Shown: positions 54,017-62,755 of the stretch, piece by piece | Position numbering within the stretch: the first letter of the stretch is position 1 | Layout of the letters: every line of letters begins with the position of its first letter | DNA from: Elusimicrobia bacterium HGW-Elusimicrobia-1 | Lineage (GTDB): Bacteria; Elusimicrobiota; Endomicrobiia; PHAN01 | Length of the DNA stretch: 64,000 nt | Reading direction: 5' to 3' | NCBI GenBank assembly: GCA_002841695.1 | Contig: PHAN01000006.1 | Location: forward strand, 45,727-109,726 | Notes under the pieces: generated by a model | Seen by the model: only the letters and a program-made list of their open reading frames with translations | What the model was told of the DNA's origin: nothing | Database searches by the model: none | Position numbers and translations under genes: made by a program

Positions 54017-54805
54017 CATCGCACTAATCGACGAATACGCTCTACATACGCCGGCCAACCATTGGGATACATCCGATTTACCCTGCCGCAGCTTAAAATA
54101 ATACAGGAAGTCATCACAATGGTAGTTTTTGCGGGTTTTTCGATATATAGCGTGGCCTCTTCAAATGGACTATTTCTACTCCGGATTGCGCCTTTTGGGC
54201 GCCATATACTTCATTTTTAGGCCGGTTTAATGCTATTTTTGTACGCTCATTATTCTTACAACGAGGATTTGCCAGGCGACTCGGATATACAGGAATGTTT
54301 TGATAGACGCACAAATTTTGACCATCCTACTTGTTATGTCCACACCGCCTTAATTAAAGTAATACTTTAAGTTACCTCATCGAAACTTCCGTCGAACAAC
54401 CAAAATATCGACATTTTTTTACTGCCCGTGGGTCGTTTTTTTCGGTTCTTTACCCTTTTCACAGGTTCCCATAATGTATATTATGTTAACTTATGCTATA
54501 CGACTGGGCATTAAAGCAAAGAAAACAAATTACTTTCAAATATAACTAATATTGCCGATTGGTTCTATAATATTAATGTGTAACGTATAAACTACTTGAA
54601 GTATTTATTAATAGCACTCAAAATTTACCCTTGGTTCGGATAATTTTATAGTTTTACTTTAAGTTTACATTTCCTTTGGATTTTTTGACCATTTTTGCCC
54701 GATGGCCGGCGGGATGGGCGCGATGTGCCTATACTGCGGCAGAACCTCTGAGGGCGGGCACTTGAGGGGGTTAAAGGTGTCGGGGAAAAGCCGGAAAAAA
54801 TAAAA
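54017..54805. other. AT-rich gap between convergent genes
   Basis: These 789 bases lie between a plus-strand and a minus-strand gene end and are much more AT-rich than the surroundings. No long conserved frame, tRNA or clear terminator is seen. Short frames on both strands lack convincing protein character. The right 100 bases return to high GC and contain a possible micro-ORF. Confidence 0.7.
54702..54803 (+). CDS. Possible 33-residue CxxC micro-protein
   Basis: A short frame reads MAGGMGAMCLYCGRTSEGGH and ends in a basic tail (KVSGKSRKK). The CxxC plus a distal His could be half a zinc knuckle. It is the only GC-rich part of the convergent gap. There is no clear ribosome site, and chance is quite possible; a remnant of a larger zinc-ribbon gene is another reading. 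Confidence 0.25.
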   Translation: MAGGMGAMCLYCGRTSEGGHLRGLKVSGKSRKK

Positions 54806-57010
54806 TCAAACAGACCAGACGTTACTAAAGTCGTCTTCGGAGGGATGTTTTATGCTAAAAATTCTTTGGTAAGGCCATCTTTCGAGTTCATTACCGTTTT
54901 GAAGCAGAATGACTGCAAAATCGAGTTTTTCCCCCCTCGACGTCCCGCAAAATTCAAACGGCACTGCCATCTCAACGACCTTTGAGGCCGCCGCGAGCAT
55001 CTCGGCATCCGCGCCTTCAAGCATAATAGCGGCCATAGATGGTCTTTCCACTGCGTATCTCTTAAGCGCCTTGCGGGAATCGAATGAAATCTTGACACTC
55101 AAACCTTCGGGATTAAGAAATTTGACGCAAAACTCGCACTGGTCCAGTTTTGCGGGCTCTTTGAGCAGATTAGTGTCTATTCTGATATAAAGATTATTCA
55201 AATCGAATCCGTAATGCACTGCCTTTATAATATTTTCTACCTGATGCATTGATCCGCCGGCAAGTCCCGTCTGATAAAATCCGGCCGAGAGCCACTCGTA
55301 GTAATTCGTAGCCGCTCCGTCTATTTTTACGCTCAGAAAGTCGGCGGGTTCAAGTATGGGAGGTCCGGTACGGCGGCCGGTTTTAATGGCTATTTCCAGA
55401 TTGCCGGGCGTGGCAGAACCGAGAACTTCGTAAATCTTTTTGAGGTGCGACCTGTAAAGCAAGTCAAAAAGGGTGTCCTGCTGGGAACCGTGGTCGTCGC
55501 CATACCACCAATTCCAATCGCTTCCTTCGGCGGCGTAAAGGTGCTCCATCGCCTCTTTTACGGCCTCCGAGGACTCATTGCCGGGGTTTTTTCGGATGTA
55601 GGCGGCAATGAACTCTCTGGCTTCGTAAAGACGGTCCCACGAGGCATTATCTTCGCTATGGCCTATCCATATGGCGAAATTTGCGTTAATCCAGGAGCCG
55701 GCGTGAAGTCGGTTCAGCCGGGACGAAGCCGGATGGCTTTCGAGATAATCCGAGTATGTGACCGTTTCTATGTCTTTATCGTCGGATATGCGTCCCAAAA
55801 GCTCCCGAAGGAAATCTTCGCCGTCGTTGGGGTAATATTCCCAGCAATTTTCTCCGTCGAGAATCACGTTTACCAAAGGCGGATTGCCGCCGCGACGGTT
55901 TTTCTTTATACCGTCGAGCCGCTTCATGAAATCCGTAGCCGCCGCGGCCGGCGACCATCCCGAATAGACAAAACCTATGGCGTCCGACAGAGCGTGGTCC
56001 CTGAAAAACATATCGATGTGCCCGCCCGACGGAGAATCCATTCGCCACGGCTCGTAAATGGCGGCGCGGGAATCCGTCGGGGACATTGATGCCGCAAGGG
56101 ATCTAAAAAGCACTTCTTCGTCGGTGGCAAGCCATCGAACGCCGCAATCGGCGAACATCAGGGCGACTTCTTCGCTCACGCTGCCCTCGGACGGCCAAAA
56201 ACCCCGCGGACGGATTCCGAACCGGCTCTCGTAGAAATCCGCTGCTTTGAGTATCTGCGCCCGCGCGTCCTCGGGACGGCGAAAACGGTTGGCGGGCAAC
56301 TGCGCCGACGGTATCGACATTCTGGCTGTGTCCGTGTCGCAAAGAAGAGGAAGTATGGGGTGATAGAACGGCGTGGTCGATATTTCGGCGCGGCCGGCCG
56401 TCTGTAAATCCCTGTGTTTCGGAATTACCGCTCCGCAAATTTCAAGATGCTTTCTTATTAAAGTCGACTTTTCTTCCTCGGTAAAGTTCTTCCCCTTTTT
56501 GAAAAGCCCGTCGATAAAAGCGTCTTTTCTGCGCCAGTAAGGATCGGTCCATGCCAGATTAAACCACACTTGCAGGTCCCGCCAGTCCTGTTTCTTGAAT
56601 CCGGAAGCGGCGCGTTTAATATCTGCCGGCGATGTCGAGCGGCCCCGTGCTTGAAGAAGCTCCGCGTATCTGGGATGGCGCTCAACCATGGTGCCGTAAT
56701 TGGCCATAAAAAAATTCTCCAGAATGAAAACCGCGTCCGACGCGGACAGGGAGGAAGCATCGGCCAGCGTGGCTTCTATGACTTTGTCGCGAGCGCCGCC
56801 CGAGGCATAATCTTCAAGCTGCAGCATAAGCGACGGCACAAGGTTGATGTTGAATTTTATCGCGGGGAAATCGTCGAGGATGGCTGCAAGGTCGTAGTAA
56901 TCCTTAACGGCGTGCAGGCGCGTCCAAGGCATTTCATAATATCCGCTTATCGGATTTTTATAGCAGGGTTGGTGCTGATGCCAGAGAAAAGCAAGACGCA
57001 GGGCGGGCAT
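54806..57010 (-). CDS. GH57 family glycoside hydrolase
   Basis: This 734-residue GH57 protein begins LRLAFLWHQHQPCYKNP, the first conserved region, with the substrate histidines. RPRGFWPSEGSVSEEVA holds the nucleophile Glu, WLATDEEVLFRS is nearby, and VILDGENCWEYYPNDGEDF the acid Asp. The domain order suits amylopullulanase/4-alpha-glucanotransferase-like GH57 enzymes. The C-terminal 200 residues (from about 520) form a beta-rich extension. There is no signal peptide, so it is probably cytoplasmic and acts on glycogen or maltodextrin, complementing the trehalose operon. It starts 6 bases after the OMP stop. Confidence 0.9.
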   Translation of the reverse strand: MPALRLAFLWHQHQPCYKNPISGYYEMPWTRLHAVKDYYDLAAILDDFPAIKFNINLVPSLMLQLEDYASGGARDKVIEATLADASSLSASDAVFILENFFMANYGTMVERHPRYAELLQARGRSTSPADIKRAASGFKKQDWRDLQVWFNLAWTDPYWRRKDAFIDGLFKKGKNFTEEEKSTLIRKHLEICGAVIPKHRDLQTAGRAEISTTPFYHPILPLLCDTDTARMSIPSAQLPANRFRRPEDARAQILKAADFYESRFGIRPRGFWPSEGSVSEEVALMFADCGVRWLATDEEVLFRSLAASMSPTDSRAAIYEPWRMDSPSGGHIDMFFRDHALSDAIGFVYSGWSPAAAATDFMKRLDGIKKNRRGGNPPLVNVILDGENCWEYYPNDGEDFLRELLGRISDDKDIETVTYSDYLESHPASSRLNRLHAGSWINANFAIWIGHSEDNASWDRLYEAREFIAAYIRKNPGNESSEAVKEAMEHLYAAEGSDWNWWYGDDHGSQQDTLFDLLYRSHLKKIYEVLGSATPGNLEIAIKTGRRTGPPILEPADFLSVKIDGAATNYYEWLSAGFYQTGLAGGSMHQVENIIKAVHYGFDLNNLYIRIDTNLLKEPAKLDQCEFCVKFLNPEGLSVKISFDSRKALKRYAVERPSMAAIMLEGADAEMLAAASKVVEMAVPFEFCGTSRGEKLDFAVILLQNGNELERWPYQRIFSIKHPSEDDFSNVWSV

Positions 57011-57016
57011 TATTTT

Positions 57017-58375
57017 TTAGAAACGCGCGCTGAAGTCGAGCGCGTATTTGGAGAGAGGTTCTTTGAATTCCCAAAACACTTCCAGCGGCGGCGTATAACG
57101 GAAATATCCGAAAGCGGCGGAGAGATTTTTAGAGAGCTGACATTTTACGCTGAGATCCATTTCCGCGCCCAGCGAATATTTGGCGCCGAGCAAACGCTCA
57201 AAACCTGACGCTTCCGAAAGCGGCCGGAGGGGATGTTCCGACGACGAAAACAGAAAATAGTCCACGCCGAAAGTCCAACGGTAAAACGGCGAAAAATCAA
57301 AATGTATCCCGACGGTATTTATGCCGGAATATCCTTCGGGCAGTTCGATAGCCGCCGAGTTATAGGCCGCTCCGAAAAGCCGTCCGTGTCCGTAGGGCTC
57401 AAGCCCGTTGTAACGACGCGCCAGCGAAGGCCTGAATTCGGAATCCTTATCGCCGGTGGACAAAGAGTCGTCCTCGCCGGAAAACATAGAGATGAACAAA
57501 CCCGCCGATGCCTCGCCGAGTTTTGTGTACTTGGAACGCAGCGTGCCCGAAAGTTCCCATGCGTAACTGTCGAGCCCGACCGCGCCGGCGTCGTCGGCAA
57601 GTTTTATTTCGCCGGAGCCGCGGGCATAAGTGGCGTGATATTCGCCGAACTCATCGCTGCGCTTTAGTCCCATCTTCAGAAAATTTCTTACTATTCTGGA
57701 CGTAGGCGCGGGGATTCCGCGTTCGTAAAGAGTGCCGGTGGAGTCCTGCTCCGAGACATAAACCAGAATTATTCTGTCCTTGTCCAAAGCGTAGGAAAGA
57801 TCGAGACCGTAAACGTCGAAATCGGAATCGGCGTAAAACCCTTCGGATACTTTGGCGGTGAATATGTCGGCGGTGAGCTTTTCCGGATAATTTACCTTAA
57901 GATTAAGCGCGTTGAGCCCGGCCGAGTTGTCGCTTAAAAGTCCGTCGCCCACGTCGAAAGGTTGTCTGCCTATCGTTAAGACGGCCGGGTAGCCGTCGAA
58001 CTCCGTAAGTTTGAAATATAGATGCTCGACAAACGGTATTGCGGATATGTTCGGATACGGATGCGTTCTGAATCTGGCCAGCGACGTCGGAAGCACCGTG
58101 GACGTCGAACCGACTACGCCCAGCGACTGGATGCGCGCCATTATCTCCACGCCGGGGGCGAATTTCCCCCCCACGCCAAGACGCAAACGCTGCGAATAAA
58201 ATGAAACCGCGTCGGTGGAAGTAATATTGTTATAGTCAAGATTGGAATATGATATGCCGTTTAAGTCCATGTCGGTTTCCACTATCAGAGTGGTCGCCGA
58301 CAACGGGGACATCGAGGCGGCGCACAATAATGCCGCGACAACCGTAGATAATATTCCGGCGTGAATTCTTCTCAT
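57017..58375 (-). CDS. Porin-like outer-membrane protein (alginate-export-like)
   Basis: This protein is about 452 residues. The ATG at 58375, overlapping the TPR gene stop (ATGA), places a signal peptide first (RRIHAGILSTVVAALLCAA); a longer frame to 58432 is less likely. The segment IGRQPFDVGDGLLSDNSAGLNALNL resembles the alginate-export/porin-like barrels (IGRQ...DG strands). It ends in Phe (YALDFSARF). The substrate is unknown. Operon position before a GH57 gene hints at sugars but does not prove it. Confidence 0.82.
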   Translation of the reverse strand: MRRIHAGILSTVVAALLCAASMSPLSATTLIVETDMDLNGISYSNLDYNNITSTDAVSFYSQRLRLGVGGKFAPGVEIMARIQSLGVVGSTSTVLPTSLARFRTHPYPNISAIPFVEHLYFKLTEFDGYPAVLTIGRQPFDVGDGLLSDNSAGLNALNLKVNYPEKLTADIFTAKVSEGFYADSDFDVYGLDLSYALDKDRIILVYVSEQDSTGTLYERGIPAPTSRIVRNFLKMGLKRSDEFGEYHATYARGSGEIKLADDAGAVGLDSYAWELSGTLRSKYTKLGEASAGLFISMFSGEDDSLSTGDKDSEFRPSLARRYNGLEPYGHGRLFGAAYNSAAIELPEGYSGINTVGIHFDFSPFYRWTFGVDYFLFSSSEHPLRPLSEASGFERLLGAKYSLGAEMDLSVKCQLSKNLSAAFGYFRYTPPLEVFWEFKEPLSKYALDFSARF

Positions 58376-59022
58376 TGTTTTGGCGCTCCGCCGCCTGCGG
58401 CCGACATCCTGGCGACTGCGCGCGCCGCCCACGTCGAGGACGGATAGAGAACCGCCATCCGTTCGTAAGTTCTGCGGGCGTCGTCGATTCGGGCGGATTT
58501 TTCATACATCATGCCGAGTTTTTCGTAAACCCTCGGTGTCAGAAAATGATCCGGATATTTCTCCACAAACAACTCGGCTTCCGCAATCGCCGACGGATCG
58601 CGTTTTTCGTCCAGGGCCAAGACAGACAAGTAGAGGCCGAACGGCCTGAGCGTTTTGGGCCTGCCGGATGTGTATACCGCACGGGACAGCTCACGCGCGC
58701 CGTCGTAATCGCCTTGGGCAAGCTTGATTCCGGCAAGATTGATTCTTGCGTGCGAAGCGGGCTCGCTTCGCGGGTACTGCGCTATCACTTCGGTAAATAT
58801 GCCGCCGGCGCGGTCCGTCATCCCCTGGGAATACATCCCCTGCGCGGACGAAAATTTTTCGGACGCGCGGATCACCCCCAGGTTATGCCGCGAGACGGCA
58901 AAATACGCCAGAAACCCAACGGCCGCGACCGTCACGGCAACCGTAGCGGCTATCTGCCGGTTGTCCTTAATCCAATGATACGCCGCCACGACGGCGGTCC
59001 GAAGCTTTTTTTCGAATTCCAT
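58372..59022 (-). CDS. Membrane-anchored TPR protein
   Basis: This 216-residue protein has a short cytoplasmic N-terminus, one transmembrane helix (about 24-44) and about four TPR units in the periplasmic part (SAQGMYSQGMTDRAGGIFTEVIAQYP, ARINLAGIKLAQGDYDGAREL, VYEKLGMMYEKSARIDDARRTYERM). The layout resembles YfgM/CpoB-type envelope adaptors. It lies between the PHP gene (3 bases) and the barrel gene (overlap), so it may help envelope assembly of that barrel (inference). Confidence 0.85.
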   Translation of the reverse strand: MEFEKKLRTAVVAAYHWIKDNRQIAATVAVTVAAVGFLAYFAVSRHNLGVIRASEKFSSAQGMYSQGMTDRAGGIFTEVIAQYPRSEPASHARINLAGIKLAQGDYDGARELSRAVYTSGRPKTLRPFGLYLSVLALDEKRDPSAIAEAELFVEKYPDHFLTPRVYEKLGMMYEKSARIDDARRTYERMAVLYPSSTWAARAVARMSAAGGGAPKQ

Positions 59023-59025
59023 AAT

Positions 59026-59691
59026 TTATTTTCCCGATTTCCTGAACGCCGCCCGCGCAAGAGCGGCTGAGTTTTTCTTCATCACCTCGTAATAAGCCGG
59101 TTTTAATCCGGAAGACGCCAACGTCCGGCGGATTTTCGCGGCGTCGAGCAGATTTTCGGGCGTATGCGTATCGGTGTTAAGCACCATAGCGCAGCGTCCG
59201 GCGAGGGCAAGTTTCGCAACATGCCGATTGCCTCTTTTGTGACCCATCCGAGTCGTTATTTCAAGCGTCACGCCTCTGGAAGCCGCAAGTTTAACGTCGG
59301 CGACTGATATAAATCCCGGATGCGCCAGAATGTCGCAGCCGGCCATAATGGCCGCGCGATTGGTTCCCGCCGGAACCGGCTCTGCGGGAGTTTCGCCGTG
59401 CACTACGACAATTCGCGCGCCGAGGCGCCGGGCATTACCGACGGCCTTGCCGATTTGAGCCGGCGGAACATATGTAATTTCGCAGCCGGCAATGACTTTG
59501 ATCCCGTAGTATTTTGACAGGTCGGCTTCCACGCGCAGGATTCGCGGAATCACGAAATCCATATTCGTAAAATCCACGTGGTCGGTCAGGGCTACGGCGT
59601 CATATCCCGCCGACACGGCGCGCGACACCAGTTCCGAAGGTAGCAATGCTCCGTCGGAAAAAAACGAATGTGTGTGCAGGTCTATGTACAT
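59026..59691 (-). CDS. PHP-domain phosphoesterase
   Basis: This 221-residue PHP-family metal hydrolase has the N-terminal DLHTHSFFSDG (Asp4, His6, His8), ALTDHVDFTN, a Glu in GCEITYVPP, HGETPAEP, the metal site DILAHPGFIS and the final NTDTHTPENLL. These map to the conserved metal ligands. It may be a histidinol-phosphatase-like or polynucleotide/nucleotide phosphatase; specificity is not visible. It is read after tRNA-Arg and before the TPR gene. Confidence 0.88.
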   Translation of the reverse strand: MYIDLHTHSFFSDGALLPSELVSRAVSAGYDAVALTDHVDFTNMDFVIPRILRVEADLSKYYGIKVIAGCEITYVPPAQIGKAVGNARRLGARIVVVHGETPAEPVPAGTNRAAIMAGCDILAHPGFISVADVKLAASRGVTLEITTRMGHKRGNRHVAKLALAGRCAMVLNTDTHTPENLLDAAKIRRTLASSGLKPAYYEVMKKNSAALARAAFRKSGK

Positions 59692-59702
59692 TGTCGAATA
59701 TT

Positions 59703-59776
59703 TACCCCCGGACGGACTTGAACCGCCAACCTTCTCCTTAGGACGGAGCAGCTCTATCCAGTTGAGCTACGGGGGC
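59703..59776 (-). tRNA. tRNA-Arg (anticodon CCT)
   Basis: A 74-base cloverleaf starts GCCCCCG TA GCTC. The acceptor pairs with CGGGGGT (G-U at 1-72), the D-arm is GCTC/GAGC, the anticodon loop is GTCCTAA giving CCT (reads AGG), the variable loop is 5 bases and the T-arm is GGCGG TTCAAGT CCGTC. The base pair at 27-43 is mismatched. CCA is not encoded. It lies 11 bases before the PHP gene. Confidence 0.93.
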
Positions 59777-59813
59777 TTGATGAGATGCCGCAGCGGTTTT
59801 TCGTCGCGCCGGC

Positions 59814-60335
59814 TTAATACTTTATCAACGATTCCACGCGATAACCTTCAAGTTTTTCGCGGGGTTTTAAAAATGTCAACTCGATTAAAAATCCGAGTCC
59901 CTCGACCTTGCCGCCGATTTTTTCTAACAGGGAACAGACGGCGCGCGCGGTGCCGCCCGTGGCAAGGACATCGTCGACGATAAGAATTTTTTCGCCCGGA
60001 GACACGGCGTCGGCGTGCACTTCCAGAGTGTCCGTGCCGTATTCAAGTTGGTACTCCTGACTTATCGTCTTATAAGGCAGTTTGCCTTTTTTCCTTATCG
60101 GAATAAATCCCGCGCCGAGTTCGGCCGCGACTGCCGCACCGAAGATAAAACCGCGCGACTCCATCGAAGCAACCTTGGTTATTTTCTTTCCGCGCCATTC
60201 CTCCGCGAGAGCGGTGAGCGTATTTTTAAGCGCGGCCGGATTTGCCAGAAGGGGCGTGATGTCCTTAAAAACTATGCCCTGCTTGGGAAAATCCGGAATG
60301 TCTCTGATGTAATCCTCAAATTTAAATTGCGCCAT
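59814..60335 (-). CDS. apt: Adenine phosphoribosyltransferase
   Basis: Apt (173 residues) salvages adenine to AMP. The motif ILIVDDVLATGGTARAV binds PRPP; FPKQGIVFKDITPLL, MESRGFIFGAAVAAELGAGFIPIRKKGKLPYKT and EYGTDTLEVHADAV are conserved. The ATG at 60335 has a GGAG site upstream; an ATG at 60359 overlapping the sigma stop would add 8 residues and is also possible. Confidence 0.95.
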   Translation of the reverse strand: MAQFKFEDYIRDIPDFPKQGIVFKDITPLLANPAALKNTLTALAEEWRGKKITKVASMESRGFIFGAAVAAELGAGFIPIRKKGKLPYKTISQEYQLEYGTDTLEVHADAVSPGEKILIVDDVLATGGTARAVCSLLEKIGGKVEGLGFLIELTFLKPREKLEGYRVESLIKY

Positions 60336-60355
60336 TTTTTCTCCATTGCCTGAAA

Positions 60356-61213
60356 TCATCCGGGCGGTAACGACGACACCGGAGTTTTTTTGAATTTGAT
60401 TCTTTTGATGGCCGACTTCATTCTCTTGTCGGCGCGGTCGAGTATCTGTCTTACTCTTTCCTTCGAGACCTTTATTTTGTCGGCAATCTGACCCAAAGTA
60501 TGGCTTCTCCCGCCGTAAAGGCCGTATCTTAACGTCACTATCTTTCTATCGCGCGGCTCCAAAACTTCAAGGGCTTCCTCCAGATTGGCGTTTGCGTCCA
60601 ATCCTTCCAGATAATTCTTCGACTCATTTTCGGGGGAAGCGAGGGTATCTCCGAGGGACACGCTTTCATCCTCGTCTATGGGAGCGTCGAAAGAGGTCTG
60701 CTGACGGCTCATATCCAGAGCAGAAAGAATTTTTTTGACTTCGGCCTGATTTACCTTAAGCGCCTTGCCTATCTCTTTTAAGCTCGGGCGGCGGCCATAT
60801 TTCAGATTCAGTTTTTCCCACTGCTTCAGCCATTTTTTTATTTTATGCCAGATGTGCGGCGGGATTCTTATTGTGCGTCGCTGTTCCTCGGCGGCGCGCC
60901 CTACGGCCTGCTCAATCCAGTAAGTGGCGTACGTGGAGAATTTCACCCTCTTGCCTATCTTGTACTTTTCCACGGCGTGCATCAAACCAAGATTACCCTC
61001 TTCGATGACGTCAAGTATGTCCATCCCCGCCGCGCCGTAATAACGCTTTGCGATGGGAATGACGAGTTTCAGATAAGCCAGCGTCAGTTTCCGTCGGGCG
61101 AGGGCGTCGCCCTTCTTTATCCGGCTCCATAATTTTCTTTCTTCCTCCGGTTTAAGATGAGGAATCCCGGCAATTTTTTGGATATAGAGACGAAAAGGAT
61201 CTATCATGACCAT
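60356..61213 (-). CDS. Sigma-70 family RNA polymerase sigma factor
   Basis: This 285-residue factor starts with region 1.2 (DPFRLYIQKIAGIPHLKPEEE), then 2 (AYLKLVIPIAKRYYG, EEGNLGLMHAVEKYKIGKRVKFSTYATYWIEQAVGR-type residues with the 2.4 -10 contacts), 3 (RTIRIPPHI) and 4 with the -35-binding helix-turn-helix (TLGQIADKIKVSKERVRQI). Region 1.1 and the large non-conserved region of RpoD are missing, so it is a group 2/3 alternative factor. The regulon cannot be predicted. Its operon partners are acylphosphatase, an OMP and apt. Confidence 0.93.
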   Translation of the reverse strand: MVMIDPFRLYIQKIAGIPHLKPEEERKLWSRIKKGDALARRKLTLAYLKLVIPIAKRYYGAAGMDILDVIEEGNLGLMHAVEKYKIGKRVKFSTYATYWIEQAVGRAAEEQRRTIRIPPHIWHKIKKWLKQWEKLNLKYGRRPSLKEIGKALKVNQAEVKKILSALDMSRQQTSFDAPIDEDESVSLGDTLASPENESKNYLEGLDANANLEEALEVLEPRDRKIVTLRYGLYGGRSHTLGQIADKIKVSKERVRQILDRADKRMKSAIKRIKFKKTPVSSLPPG

Positions 61214-61232
61214 TATCGGAGCGGAACGCTCC

Positions 61233-61523
61233 TCAACCCTGCCGCATTTTTATTTCAAAACTTTCCGCGCGTTTTTCCGACGGAGACAAAGGCGATGTCG
61301 ACACTTTTTTGACTACGGCGCCGGCCGGCCCTGCTGCAAGCGCTTCAAGAAAATTCTCCATCCGTAAGGTTTCCCCTTCTGCTTCACCTTCCAGGCTTCC
61401 GTCGGAGCTGTTGGCGGTCCATCCCGATATTCCCAAACGCTCCGCCGTATCGCGCAGGAAATATCTGAAACCCACGCCCTGAACCATTCCTGCGACCTTA
61501 AACGACAAACGACTTACAGCCAT
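61233..61523 (-). CDS. acyP: Acylphosphatase
   Basis: This 96-residue protein is a complete acylphosphatase. VQGVGFRYFLRDTAERLGISGWTAN supplies the phosphate loop with Arg20 and Asn38; DGSLEGEAEG matches the usual DGxVE..xEG. It hydrolyses carboxyl-phosphate bonds in the cytoplasm. Its start is 10 bases inside the OMP 3' end, and sigma follows. Confidence 0.95.
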   Translation of the reverse strand: MAVSRLSFKVAGMVQGVGFRYFLRDTAERLGISGWTANSSDGSLEGEAEGETLRMENFLEALAAGPAGAVVKKVSTSPLSPSEKRAESFEIKMRQG

Positions 61524-62188
61524 ATTATACTCGCGCCAAAATAGAAGTTGTCGAAAAAACCGCTGTAGCGCGTAAAATCAGTCAGGAAAAGATCCAAAGA
61601 AACATCGGGCGAAAGGAGAAAACGCCAGCCGATATTCTGGGACGAATCCGAATCGTCGAAATCGTATATAAATCTGTGTCCGGCCCGCGTCCGGTGCAAC
61701 GTAAAAAACAACTTCGTTTTGTTGCCGGGATCGTCTCGGTATCTTACCATAATTCCGCCCGAGAGCGTAATGTCGTAGAACTCAGGGAAATAACGTTCCA
61801 GAACCCAGTATACGACCGAACGTCGGTGCCCCAGCGCAAAATCGAATCCGTAATCCCGCTCGTCGAAAAGCCGCACTTTGGACACAAAAGATATCTCGTC
61901 GGCTTTGCGGCCCAGATTTTCGGAATCGAACGCCGTGAAAGGCGTTATATTCCGCAGATTAAAATGGACTCCCGTCTCTATGCCGTCGGTAATGCCCCAG
62001 AGAACTCCGACATTAAACTTGTTGATGCCCAGCGAAATCTTTTTCTTGCTAAGAATATCCGCATTCGGATTTATTATTCCGCCGGTGTATCCTCTAAGCG
62101 ACTGAAACCGTCCGAAATATTCGTAGTTTTCCACGGCCCGCGCCGTCACGGCGCAAAAAAAAAGAAGCAGTATCGTGGCCGCTTTCAT
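61514..62188 (-). CDS. Small outer-membrane barrel-like protein, unknown
   Basis: This 224-residue protein has a signal peptide (about 1-18, AATILLLFFCAVTARA) and then beta-rich sequence with regular aromatic residues (YGFDFALGHRRSVVYWVLERYF) ending ASIIWL. It looks like an outer-membrane barrel or a surface-exposed lipid-linked protein; no named family is recognised. It heads the operon with acyP and sigma; tRNA-Pro lies upstream of it. Confidence 0.75.
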   Translation of the reverse strand: MKAATILLLFFCAVTARAVENYEYFGRFQSLRGYTGGIINPNADILSKKKISLGINKFNVGVLWGITDGIETGVHFNLRNITPFTAFDSENLGRKADEISFVSKVRLFDERDYGFDFALGHRRSVVYWVLERYFPEFYDITLSGGIMVRYRDDPGNKTKLFFTLHRTRAGHRFIYDFDDSDSSQNIGWRFLLSPDVSLDLFLTDFTRYSGFFDNFYFGASIIWL

Positions 62189-62259
62189 CGTTTAGAATAC
62201 CGGTCCGTCGGTCATTTCCGCTTCAACGGCGGGCGCATGGCCACCGGCAGAACAAAATT

Positions 62260-62333
62260 TCGGGGCGAGTGGATTCGAACCACCGGCCTCTCGCACCCCA
62301 AGCGAGTGCGCTAACCAGCTGCGCTACGCCCCG
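62260..62333 (-). tRNA. tRNA-Pro (anticodon GGG)
   Basis: A 74-base cloverleaf: acceptor CGGGGCG pairs with CGCCCCG, D-arm GCGC/GCGC, anticodon arm CTCGC TTGGGGT GCGAG giving GGG, variable loop AGGCC, T-arm GGTGG TTCGAAT CCACT, discriminator A. All stems are well paired. CCA is not encoded. Confidence 0.95.
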
Positions 62334-62714
62334 ATTTCACGTTCGACTATATAAATTTTCGTTTTTCCGTCGAGAAACCCGCCGCAGGCCATTTCTTTAT
62401 GACGCTTTCCGGAACCTCGTGAAACGTTAAAAAAACACCGCGTTTTGACGCTGCCATCAGATAATCATCAGACAGGCCATCAAAACGAGCGCGCTAACCA
62501 ATTTGCGCCTGCCGCCCGACCGCATCCCGACGGATTTCAAAGAGTCAAATCCATCCCTTGAACCGGCGAAATTATACATTTTTGGGCGGTGATTTCAAAA
62601 AGTGGCGGGCTGTGTTCTATGAACCTTGACTAAGGACAACTAATGATGCTTAATTGGGTAGTGCGGGGTTATAATTCAAAATCAGCATTACTTAGCATTA
62701 ACCTGCTGGCATAT
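62334..62714. other. Gap upstream of tRNA-Pro with tRNA-like debris
   Basis: There is no protein gene. The part next to tRNA-Pro (62338-62440) resembles, with many changes, the sequence upstream of the tRNA-Lys remnant (62758-62860); shared runs include TTTCCGTCG and CTTTATGAC followed by CCGGAA. A tRNA-like fragment is at 62476-62516, and a short palindrome (GGATTT/AAATCC) is at about 62533-62553. Confidence 0.5.
62476..62516 (-). pseudogene. tRNA-like 5' fragment
   Basis: On the minus strand a GGCGG-type start, a D-arm-like GGCGC AAATTGGTTA GCGC and the first anticodon-arm bases are visible, much like tRNA-Pro upstream of its anticodon. The bases after that do not close an anticodon stem and no T-arm follows. 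It is probably a decayed partial tRNA copy; chance similarity is possible. Confidence 0.35.
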
Positions 62715-62755
62715 TGATTAAAAGTCAGGTGCTCTACCAACTGAGCTATAGGCCC
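62715..62755 (-). pseudogene. Truncated tRNA-Lys (TTT), 5' half only
   Basis: The minus strand reads GGGCCTA TA GCTC, then D-loop and GAGC, then CCTGA CTTTTAA TCA, an ordinary tRNA-Lys(TTT) up to the third base of the 3' anticodon stem. The next bases do not complete the stem, and no T-arm or matching 3' acceptor (TAGGCCC) follows within the next 250 bases. A functional tRNA cannot form from this copy. Confidence 0.75.

Noticed and set aside
54114..54314. 66-codon minus-strand frame in the AT-rich gap
   Set aside because: It has no ribosome site, no recognisable features and an unlikely residue mix; I see no support for coding.
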